DNA of 14,569 nucleotides from Anaerolineales bacterium. GTDB taxonomy: Bacteria; Chloroflexota; Anaerolineae; Anaerolineales; DRMV01. The notes below the pieces were generated by a model. That model worked only from the letters and a program-made list of their open reading frames with translations. It was not told the DNA's origin and searched no databases. The translations under genes and the position numbers were made by a program. Below, piece by piece: positions 8,586 to 14,569 of the stretch (positions are counted from its first letter, which is position 1; each line of letters opens with the position of its first letter). The stretch is from positions 1 to 14,569 of the forward strand of contig WFUL01000092.1 in assembly GCA_015484985.1 (NCBI GenBank). Direction: 5' to 3'.

Positions 8586-8680
8586 TCCAGGGTTGCGCAT
8601 AGGTCTAACAAGGTCCCGGACCGCAGAAAGAGAGGAGATAATGTGGGTAGCGGCTTCGCCGCTGCCTACATTATCTCTTT
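8586..8680 (+). repeat. Intergenic repeat element, copy with head and hairpin
   Basis: This copy parallels 3821-3912. TCCAGG and TTGCGCAT lead into AGGTCTAACAAGGTCCCGG followed by ACCGC (8601-8624), then a purine-rich stretch. The hairpin is 8635-8654 with 8658-8677 and the same GCGGC-TTC-GCCGC core. The stem is kept by two G-U pairs where the sequence differs between arms, and it is followed by TTT. It lies about 175 bp beyond the 3' end of the minus-strand cytochrome gene. Confidence 0.65.
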
Positions 8681-8790
8681 ATTTGCTGGAAGTCCCGTCC
8701 CCTGTGAGACCTATGGGTTCAGGGAAAGTACTTGCTACTGAAGGTTTGTCCCTTCTCATGTCCTAACCTCAGGAAGAATCTGTTCGCCAT

Positions 8791-8829
8791 AGAAAAGAAA
8801 CCCGGGGGAACCCGAATGGGCTCCCCCGG
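8791..8829 (-). terminator. Terminator of the multiheme cytochrome gene
   Basis: 8802-8813 pairs with 8818-8829 (12 pairs, loop GAAT) and on the minus strand is followed by TTTCTTTTCT. One position is an A-C mismatch on the + strand but a G-U pair on the minus strand, so the fold favours the direction of the cytochrome transcript. It starts 22 bp after the stop codon. Confidence 0.88.
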
Positions 8830-8851
8830 TAGAGGTCATCGGACCAATGGG

Positions 8852-11485
8852 CTATTCTTCTTCGCCCGCTTTCTGGCGCATGGCCATAGCCCCGATGCCC
8901 AGAAGAATGCCCAGCACCAGCGCGCCGATGGCATAGCCCACCGGGATGCCCTGTGGCGGCTGAGTCGGCACTTCTGCCGGGGCCTTGACGGGCATTTCAA
9001 CCGGCGCCTTGCCCATTTCCTCGAGTTTCTTCTCCAGTTCCTTGACCTTCTCTTGAGCGGCCTTGCCCTGCACTGCGTCGCGGAGGAGTTGGTTCATTAG
9101 GTTGATATGCTCTTCGTTGGAGATGGCCCGGCCATAGGCCGCCACCACCTGGTCCGTCCAGAAGGCAGGGTCCACCATGTTCTGATGGCAGCCCATACAC
9201 ACGCCTACCCGCTCCATCTTGGTGCGCATGTCAGCATCCAGCGGGCGGGAGGCTGGCCAGTGCTGGCCCACGGTCATGAGTTGTTCACCGGTCTCGGGGT
9301 CAACCACCTGACTCCAGTCCATAGGCAGATCGGGGATGGGCTGAATCTGCACCTGGGCCTTTTGCGGCACCACGTTGCCCTCACCGTCCAGCAAGTCGAT
9401 GTACCGAGGCTCGGTATAGCCTTGCAGGAAGATACCCCCCTGAATGCCATACCCCAGGGCCTTCTCACTGCTGTGACAGGACTCACAGCGACGCGCTTTA
9501 AGGCCCACGGTGTGAGGTTGGGCCGGAGCCATGTCGATGCCCCGTTGCCCCTCGGCCCCTGCACCTTCGGTATTGGGCGGCGTACGGCCAATCTTGTTGT
9601 GGACCAGGGTGGTGCCATCCGGCCCAATCACTGTGTACACCACCTGGCACCCAGGGATGATGGGCGTCACCCGCCCTTCACCGTTGATGCCCAGGATGGG
9701 GTCCTCCCATCGCAGGTAGGAACGGCCTTCCGAAGCCTTTCCAGGTTGCTTGGCCGTGTTCAGGCTGAACTGGAGATGGCGCACGTTGCCGCCCGCGTCA
9801 ATGTATTGCTGCGCGGTGGCCAGCCAGTCCGTGGATGTCTTACCTTCGGTGTAATCCACCACAACATGGCAACCGTAACACTGGGGCGCCCAAGAAGCGT
9901 GACAGGCATAGCACTCCAGTTTCTCCATGTGGGCACCAATCTTGTCCATGGCCACTTCGCTGTCCGGGGACACCCAAGTACCTTCTTCCTTGATCTTCTT
10001 TAGCAACGGTACTTCGAAATCCTTGCCTGTAGCGGAGTGCAAGATGACCTTGTCTCCGTCTTTGACCACGTTGCCAAAGGGATTACCACGCGCGGTGAGA
10101 AGGTAACCGTCCTTGGGCTCGTACACTTTGCCAAAGGCAGCAATGTTGTAGGGCAGGGTATCGGTCAACCCACGAGGCTCCTCAAAGTTCAGGCCCGCCG
10201 TCTTGCCCAACTCTTCCTCTTGGAAGCCCAGGGGGAGCTCCCAGGGATAGGCATCTGGCGTGCCGTGGCAGTCGGCACACTCGATTTCTACCTGGGCCAG
10301 CGTGGTCCCGAAAATATTGCCGTCACCGTGCATGTCGACACTGGTGTGGCAGTCCTGACACAAGAGACCGCCGCCCGGGATGCCATCCTTACCCGAATGA
10401 TGGATGTCGTCCTGGATGAAGAGGTAGACTTTGGTATGCAACGGGGGTTGTTTGTCCCCAGCACCACCCGGTCCAAAGGGCGTACCGTAGGGGAATTCCA
10501 TGATGCCTTCGTAGCTCACACCAATGCGCTTGCCCCGGTTGTGGCAGGAATTGCAGGTTTCCACCGGAATACCTGTGTAGACCTTGTCCCCCACCTTGAC
10601 CGGGGACTCCCGGGTGGCCTGGATGGTGTGCACTAACACGTGTCCGGGCTCGTCCTTGGGGATGGTGGGGTCGTTGCCTTCGTAATAGCCTTCGTTGCTG
10701 TAAGGCATATGGCAGGCCGAACATCCCGTGCCTCGCCAGTCACCCCGCTTGGCCCGAGGGGGCACCCCGACATGACAGCGCTGGCAGTCGCTGCGCAGGT
10801 AAGTGAAGGCCGCCCACTCTGGATTCTTAACGATTTCCTCCACCGAAGGCAAAGGCAGGGCTTCCAGCTTCTCGGGGAACTGGTCGGGAAAGGCTTCGAC
10901 CAGAGCCTTCATGTAGGCTTTATAAGTATCCGTGCCAAAAATGGGTTCAGGTCCGTCGGTGTCTTCAATCTCGTAGTTTCCATAACGCACCTTGTGCACC
11001 TTTTCCGGATCCAGACCATACTTGCCGCCAAAGGCGCCGAACGCCCACAAAGTGCCCTGAATTTTTCCCGCTTCAGTATTCATTAATGACTTTTGAAGGG
11101 CCTCAACGTACCCCGGATGGCACTTACCACAGGTCTTGTCGGCAATCCACAGGTTTCCCGGGTCGGGGTAGAAGCCCTTTTCGGGATTGTGCGCCGCTTG
11201 CTTGGCCTCCTCGTAATTGGGGTCCTCCGGGCCTTCCACGGTGACGGTAGGATCTCCACCATGGCAGGCCGTACATTCCCCCATGGCCTGAATCTGCTGC
11301 ATCATCCGACTATCCCGGGGGCGGATGTCCTCGATGCCCTCATGACACGACAGACACCCTTCCCCCGTCTGAGCTTGGGCAGTCTGCCCTTCCGAGGCCC
11401 AAGCTAACCCCGTCAGGGCCAATCCTCCCCACACCAAGCCCACCACAGCGAGTGCGAGTATCCCCCCCCACACCACACGTCGCAT
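8852..11485 (-). CDS. Dodecaheme c-type cytochrome with C-terminal membrane anchor
   Basis: The 877-residue exported protein has twelve CxxCH heme sites, starting at Cys44, 71, 119, 234, 255, 311, 376, 403, 525, 536, 667 and 763. The N-terminal signal peptide MRRVVWGGILALAVVGLVWG... ends in an AWA-S cleavage site at 30/31. After the last heme comes a helical segment rich in Lys, Glu and Leu (about 807-825, short coiled coil likely). Then follow a Pro/Val/Ala linker (827-846), a membrane segment (about 849-869) and the charged tail RQKAGEEE. The heme domain should therefore face outward, tethered to the cytoplasmic membrane, as suits a single-membrane cell. Hemes 9 and 10 are adjacent (CYACHASWAPQCYGCH). 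An electron-transfer role, respiratory or extracellular, is inferred. I cannot place it in a named enzyme family. No cytochrome maturation or partner gene is in view. ATG 11485 has GGAGG at 11493-11497, and the gene has its own promoter and terminator. Confidence 0.92.
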   Translation of the reverse strand: MRRVVWGGILALAVVGLVWGGLALTGLAWASEGQTAQAQTGEGCLSCHEGIEDIRPRDSRMMQQIQAMGECTACHGGDPTVTVEGPEDPNYEEAKQAAHNPEKGFYPDPGNLWIADKTCGKCHPGYVEALQKSLMNTEAGKIQGTLWAFGAFGGKYGLDPEKVHKVRYGNYEIEDTDGPEPIFGTDTYKAYMKALVEAFPDQFPEKLEALPLPSVEEIVKNPEWAAFTYLRSDCQRCHVGVPPRAKRGDWRGTGCSACHMPYSNEGYYEGNDPTIPKDEPGHVLVHTIQATRESPVKVGDKVYTGIPVETCNSCHNRGKRIGVSYEGIMEFPYGTPFGPGGAGDKQPPLHTKVYLFIQDDIHHSGKDGIPGGGLLCQDCHTSVDMHGDGNIFGTTLAQVEIECADCHGTPDAYPWELPLGFQEEELGKTAGLNFEEPRGLTDTLPYNIAAFGKVYEPKDGYLLTARGNPFGNVVKDGDKVILHSATGKDFEVPLLKKIKEEGTWVSPDSEVAMDKIGAHMEKLECYACHASWAPQCYGCHVVVDYTEGKTSTDWLATAQQYIDAGGNVRHLQFSLNTAKQPGKASEGRSYLRWEDPILGINGEGRVTPIIPGCQVVYTVIGPDGTTLVHNKIGRTPPNTEGAGAEGQRGIDMAPAQPHTVGLKARRCESCHSSEKALGYGIQGGIFLQGYTEPRYIDLLDGEGNVVPQKAQVQIQPIPDLPMDWSQVVDPETGEQLMTVGQHWPASRPLDADMRTKMERVGVCMGCHQNMVDPAFWTDQVVAAYGRAISNEEHINLMNQLLRDAVQGKAAQEKVKELEKKLEEMGKAPVEMPVKAPAEVPTQPPQGIPVGYAIGALVLGILLGIGAMAMRQKAGEEE

Positions 11486-11517
11486 ATACCCACCTCCGGA
11501 CAGGGTAGATTGTTTGA

Positions 11518-11546
11518 ATTTTACTGAACCCCCTCACAATTGACAA
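11518..11546 (-). promoter_or_regulatory. Promoter of the multiheme cytochrome
   Basis: On the minus strand, TTGTCA (11541-11546) and TAAAAT (11518-11523) are separated by exactly 17 bp. Transcription would start near 11511, giving a leader of about 26 nt with a good ribosome binding site. Confidence 0.8.
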
Positions 11547-11586
11547 GATGGATTGTGCCTTTCCTTGTCCGTTTCCTTTTTCAATG

Positions 11587-11612
11587 TGACAATACATGAC
11601 AAATATCATGTC
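11587..11612. promoter_or_regulatory. Dyad and direct repeats upstream of the cytochrome promoter
   Basis: ACATGA (11594-11599) and TCATGT (11606-11611) form an inverted repeat with a 6-bp spacer. TGACAA occurs at 11587 and again at 11597, one helical turn apart. The site lies about 83-100 bp upstream of the predicted start, a position suited to an activator. The architecture recalls CRP/FNR-type sites, but the half-sites are not a canonical match. Confidence 0.4.
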
Positions 11613-11625
11613 TTGCGGGCCCGGA

Positions 11626-11675
11626 AAGAAAATCTATGGGTGAGGCGGCTTCACCGCCCATCCATTGATTTTCTT
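11626..11675. terminator. Imperfect long hairpin, possible GH13 operon terminator and degenerate repeat copy
   Basis: AAGAAAATC (11626-11634) pairs with GATTTTCTT (11667-11675). Inside are ATGGGTG with CATCCAT and GGCGG with CCGCC around CTTCA, with single mismatches between blocks. The core GGCGGCTTC and the A/T-rich outer stem resemble the hairpins at 3867-3909 and 8635-8677. TTGCG plus CCCGGA just before it (11613-11625) may be remnants of the repeat head. It lies about 195 bp beyond the GH13 stop. Confidence 0.5.
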
Positions 11676-11868
11676 CACTCGCGGTTCTACCCTCGGAGAG
11701 ACCTACGCGAAACGGCAGAAACCTCCCCATAATTCAGAGTCTGCACAAGGATATGGAGCAGAAGGAAGAGGGGAATGGACATAAGTCCGTATAACCCAAT
11801 GGCCGGCTTGCCCTCGGTTCCGAACTTCGTTCCATTGCTCCATTTTGTGGAAGAAAAGGTGCTGCACT

Positions 11869-13578
11869 TCAAAGAACCAGCCAGCGCACCTGGTAGGGAG
11901 CCAGGGAAACACCTTGCGTGGAACGGATGGTTTCGCCGCTAAGCACGTCTCGCCACACACCTGCCAGTTCGGGCAGGACATACCGTTGGGGATGGTCCCG
12001 CACCGAAATCAGGGCCACCAGGGTGCTCGTGCGGCCCGTTCGTTTGAGGGCGAAAACCCCCGGACCCAAATTCAACACCTCTTGTGGGGCTTGGGGGTGG
12101 AAGGCGTCCAGGGTCCGACGCCACTGCAGCAGACGCCGGTAGCCCTGGTAGACCCGGGCATGGAGGGAAGAGGAGGCTGCGAACATGTCTTGCAATTTTT
12201 CCCAGGAGAACTTCTCCCGGTTGATGGCCCGGTGATAGCCCCGCTCTTCCACACAACGCAGGCAGTTCCGTGCCCCAAAAAGGCTGGGCAGGTAGATACC
12301 CGGCACCCCGGCCAGGGTGAGCATCACCGCCTGGGAGGCCAGGAAACGCTCTGCATCCAAATCCGTGGGATGGGCCGGGTCGTTCAGGGCGTCGTACCAG
12401 GTGATGTTGAGTTCGTACACCTGCCGTCCACCGTCAGGGAGGGCTTTGTACGAGAGGCGACCGCCGTGACGTCGCGTGGTCTCGTAGAGCCGTTCCAGGC
12501 CCCGGGAGGAAAGCCAGCCGTGAGCCGGCGTGACCCCAATGCCGTCGTGGGAAGCCAGGAAGTTGAAGAACGCGGTCTGGGGGCCGGGGGTTTCCAGGGT
12601 GGCGGCCCAGCGGGTGAGGATGGATGCATCTCCCGTGAGGAAGGCGTGCAGGGTGAGGGGCGGCAGGGTGAAGTTGTACACCAAATGGGCCTCATCGGTG
12701 CCGTCCCCAAAGTAGGCCACGTTCTCTTCGTGGGGAACGTTGGTCTCGGTGATGATGCGCACCCAGGGGGCCACCGCGTCTACCACCGCGCGGAAGACCT
12801 TGACCAGGGCGTGAGTCTGGGGCAGGTGGATGCAGGGGGTGTAGGGCTCCTTCCAGGCGTAGGCCACCGCGTCCAGGCGGATGACCCGCGCCCCATGGGC
12901 GATGTAGTGGAGCAGGACCTCGATCATGCGCAGGAGGACCTGGGGGTTGTGATAGTTCAGGTCGATTTGGTCGGGGCTGAAGGTGGTCCAGACGTACCGA
13001 CGGCCCTGGGTGGTTTCCACCGGGGTGAAGAGAGGTGTGGTTCGAGGACGCACCACGTGGGCCCAGGCCGGGTCATGGGGGTCGTCCACCACGATGAAGA
13101 AGTCCCGGTACCGGGGGTCGCCTCGTACAAAGGCCTGGAACCATGGATGCTGGCGGGAGACGTGGTTGAGGACCAGGTCCACCATCAGGTGGAAGGACCG
13201 GGCAATGGCCTCCACGTCGTGCCAGGTTCCCAGGTCCGGCCGCACCTGGAGGTAGTCGATGACAGAAAAACCGTCGTCGGAGGAATAGGGGAAGAAGGGC
13301 AAAATGTGCACGCCGTTCACGCCCGGTTGAGCGTAGTCCTCCAGAAAGCGACGCAATCCCTGGAGTTTCGGAGTCGTCGTTTCAGGGGGAAGCACGTGGT
13401 CACCATAGGCGATGAGGAAGACGTCCTCCTGAGAGAACAAGGGCCGCTCCGGGGCCCAGCGTTTCAGGCGGGGCCGCCAGACTTCCAGGCTTCGTTGCAA
13501 CTCGGGCCAGAATTCCTCAACCAGAGAAGGGCCATACAAGAATTGAAGCAAATCCAACAAGCGCGTGTCAGATTTCAT
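11869..13578 (-). CDS. GH13_18 sugar phosphorylase (sucrose or glucosylglycerate phosphorylase type)
   Basis: The 569-residue alpha-amylase-fold enzyme would cleave an alpha-glucoside with phosphate to give glucose 1-phosphate. Family marks are GVHILPFFPYSSDDGFSVIDY (89-109), DLVLNHVS (134-141), the nucleophile in RVIRLDAVAYAWKE (Asp236), the acid/base in ITETNVPHEEN (Glu278) and the third acid in SHDGIGV (Asp345). The EAHLVYNFTLPPL stretch, as I recall it, is closer to the YcjM/glucosylglycerate phosphorylase branch than to classic sucrose phosphorylases; I cannot confirm the substrate. No signal peptide is present, so it is cytoplasmic. I chose ATG 13578, which has GAGAGAG at 13583-13589. 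An upstream extension of 47 codons would lie inside surE. The start overlaps the surE end by 11 bp, indicating coupling. Confidence 0.9.
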   Translation of the reverse strand: MKSDTRLLDLLQFLYGPSLVEEFWPELQRSLEVWRPRLKRWAPERPLFSQEDVFLIAYGDHVLPPETTTPKLQGLRRFLEDYAQPGVNGVHILPFFPYSSDDGFSVIDYLQVRPDLGTWHDVEAIARSFHLMVDLVLNHVSRQHPWFQAFVRGDPRYRDFFIVVDDPHDPAWAHVVRPRTTPLFTPVETTQGRRYVWTTFSPDQIDLNYHNPQVLLRMIEVLLHYIAHGARVIRLDAVAYAWKEPYTPCIHLPQTHALVKVFRAVVDAVAPWVRIITETNVPHEENVAYFGDGTDEAHLVYNFTLPPLTLHAFLTGDASILTRWAATLETPGPQTAFFNFLASHDGIGVTPAHGWLSSRGLERLYETTRRHGGRLSYKALPDGGRQVYELNITWYDALNDPAHPTDLDAERFLASQAVMLTLAGVPGIYLPSLFGARNCLRCVEERGYHRAINREKFSWEKLQDMFAASSSLHARVYQGYRRLLQWRRTLDAFHPQAPQEVLNLGPGVFALKRTGRTSTLVALISVRDHPQRYVLPELAGVWRDVLSGETIRSTQGVSLAPYQVRWLVL

Positions 13579-14422
13579 AAGGCTCTCTCGTCGCCTTTTT
13601 TTCGGAGCCTTTTCCGTCACGCAAAGGGCCTTGAAGTACCCGGGTCCACGGCCAGGTATGCATGGTGGGGATGACGGAATAAGCGGTGAAGTCCAGGTGC
13701 AGGGGGGTGATGGACACATACCCCTGGGTCACCGCGCCGATGTCCGTGCCCGGTTCGGGAATGCCCGTAGGGGCTTCTCCACCAATCCAATAGTAGGGCA
13801 TACCACGCGGGTCCTCACGGCGCTCCAGCCGGTCCCGGTATACCCGCAGGCCCATGCGCGTCACCTGGACGCCTTTGATGTTCTCCAGGGGACCGTAGGG
13901 GATGTTCACATTGAGGTAGATGCCCGTGGGCAGGTCCTCCCGATGTTCCAGCACTTGCTGGATGACCCGGCGGGCCACCACGATGGCCGCGCGGTAATCG
14001 GGGGAGCCGCTCAAATCCTCGGGGGAGTGCAGGGAGAAGGCCACGCCCAGGATGCCGGAAATCGCGGCCTCCATGGCCGCGGTCACCGTGCCCGAGTAGG
14101 AGACGTCGTACCCCAGGTTGGCCATGGGGTTGATGCCCGAGACCACCAGGTCCACGGGCTTTTCCAGCAGGCCCAGCAGGGCCAGGGCCACGCAATCGGA
14201 AGGCGCGCCGTCGGAGGCCAGGGCCCGGGTGCCGTCGGTCAGGCGCACCTCCCACACCCGCAGGGGGCGGTGCAGGGTCTTCACATGGCCCGACGCCGAC
14301 CAGTTGCGGTGCGGGGCCATGATGCTGTATTCCACCTCGGGGATGCCCCGAACCGCCTCCACCAGGGCCAGCAGGCCGGGGTGAAACACGCCGTCGTCGT
14401 TGGTGATGAGAATATGGGTCAT
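13568..14422 (-). CDS. surE: 5'/3'-nucleotidase SurE
   Basis: The 284-residue cytoplasmic metal-dependent phosphatase removes phosphate from nucleoside monophosphates and, in some members, short polyphosphate. The metal ligands are visible: ITNDDG with Asp9 and Asp10, Ser42 in NWSASGH, and Asn98 in VVSGIN, followed by the typical NLGYDVSYSGTVTAAMEA. The C-terminal half has GIYLNVNIP and TQGYVSITPLHLD, also typical of SurE. ATG 14422 has GAGGAG at 14428-14433. The gene starts 39 bp after the partial upstream gene and overlaps the GH13 phosphorylase by 11 bp, so the three are likely one transcript. Its C-terminal tail (GKGSEKKATREPYEI) is charged and somewhat extended. Confidence 0.95.
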   Translation of the reverse strand: MTHILITNDDGVFHPGLLALVEAVRGIPEVEYSIMAPHRNWSASGHVKTLHRPLRVWEVRLTDGTRALASDGAPSDCVALALLGLLEKPVDLVVSGINPMANLGYDVSYSGTVTAAMEAAISGILGVAFSLHSPEDLSGSPDYRAAIVVARRVIQQVLEHREDLPTGIYLNVNIPYGPLENIKGVQVTRMGLRVYRDRLERREDPRGMPYYWIGGEAPTGIPEPGTDIGAVTQGYVSITPLHLDFTAYSVIPTMHTWPWTRVLQGPLRDGKGSEKKATREPYEI

Positions 14423-14461
14423 GGGTACTCCTCTTCGTCACAAAGTCAACCGCAGACCGAT

Positions 14462-14569
14462 TCAACCACCTGCCTCCACGATTTCCCGGTACCGCTTCCA
14501 CACCTCCGGCGCTTTGGCCCGGGCCTCTTCCAGAATCGCCTTCTCGTCCAGGGTGAGCACCCGGCGATC
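14462..14569 (-). CDS. 3' end of an unidentified gene, possibly an amidohydrolase
   Basis: Only the last 35 codons lie in the window, ending in TGA at 14462-14464. The peptide contains DRRVLTLDEKAILEEARAKA and then PEVWKRYREIVEAGG. The pattern of a short strand with VLTLDE followed by a long helix is what I recall at the C terminus of amidohydrolases of the MtaD/SsnA type (methylthioadenosine or adenosylhomocysteine deaminases). That would fit a nucleotide salvage neighbour for surE, but 35 residues are too few for a firm call. The reading frame is open to the window edge. Confidence 0.6.
   Translation of the reverse strand, partial: DRRVLTLDEKAILEEARAKAPEVWKRYREIVEAGG

Larger units (their letters stand above)
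8458..8851. other. Intergenic region between the cytochrome and the small gene
   Basis: No credible gene is present. An open frame on the + strand (8548-8766) runs through the palindromic hairpin and has no ribosome binding site. The stretch contains a segment similar to 120-158 (8530-8563), the repeat element at 8586-8680 and the cytochrome terminator at 8791-8829. Confidence 0.6.
11486..11868. other. Intergenic region between the GH13 gene and the cytochrome
   Basis: No convincing gene. A TTG-initiated frame of 61 codons on the minus strand (11687-11872) has one hydrophobic stretch, but it has no ribosome binding site and overlaps the GH13 stop. The region holds the cytochrome promoter, a dyad at 11594-11611 and an imperfect hairpin at 11626-11675. 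I see nothing recognisable in 11676-11868. Confidence 0.6.

Noticed and set aside
8548..8766. Possible 72-codon gene on the + strand
   Set aside because: It spans the repeat head and the palindromic hairpin at 8635-8677 and has no ribosome binding site.
11687..11872. Possible small membrane protein (61 codons) after the GH13 gene
   Set aside because: It would start with TTG overlapping the GH13 stop codon, with no ribosome binding site; the hydrophobic stretch alone is weak evidence.
11845..13674. Long open frame on the + strand across the GH13 gene
   Set aside because: It is a mirror of the phosphorylase, low in complexity and rich in Gly, Val and His, with no family motif. The minus-strand gene has all its catalytic residues.
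13579..13719. Upstream extension of the GH13 gene by 47 codons
   Set aside because: The extension lies inside surE, has no amylase-family sequence and no ribosome binding site; ATG 13578 fits the family start.

Overview
This 14.6 kb window is a GC-rich bacterial chromosome segment. It holds two tRNA genes, one T-box leader, eight complete protein genes I can support, and the 3' end of a ninth. The gene content suggests a thermophilic Chloroflexota (Anaerolineae-like) or a similar lineage. The reasons are a T-box in front of leuS, tRNAs without an encoded CCA, a GH13_18 sugar phosphorylase, a small protein with a Uma2-like tail, and a multiheme cytochrome held to the cell by a C-terminal membrane anchor. 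The taxonomic call is an inference of moderate to low confidence, because no marker gene in the window settles it.

Layout. Positions 1-408 hold no convincing gene, only small repeats and hairpins. A consensus-like promoter at 365-393 precedes two nearly identical tRNA-Ala genes (anticodons GGC and CGC) and a terminator. A T-box riboswitch (637-875) with a CTC leucine specifier follows directly and controls leuS on the + strand. A long hairpin separates leuS from four minus-strand transcription units: yggS (PLP homeostasis) coupled to a BtuF-like protein; a small unknown gene, then a membrane-anchored TPR protein, then mmsA; a single-gene dodecaheme cytochrome c; and a partial amidohydrolase-like gene, then surE, then a GH13_18 phosphorylase whose start overlaps the end of surE.

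Functional links. The tRNA, T-box and leuS block is translation machinery with feedback control: uncharged tRNA-Leu should favour read-through into leuS. The GH13_18 enzyme (sucrose or glucosylglycerate phosphorylase type) with surE suggests phosphorolytic sugar or compatible-solute turnover and nucleotide salvage. MmsA would make propionyl-CoA from methylmalonate semialdehyde. The 12-heme cytochrome has its own promoter and terminator and is the best candidate for unusual biology (respiratory or extracellular electron transfer).

The most interesting non-coding structure is a repeated intergenic element of about 90 bp. It has a conserved head followed by a hairpin with a GCGGC-TTC-GCCGC core. 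There are two good copies (about 3821-3912 and 8586-8680), a variant that keeps only the head (244-286), and a degenerate copy that keeps mainly the hairpin (about 11613-11675).
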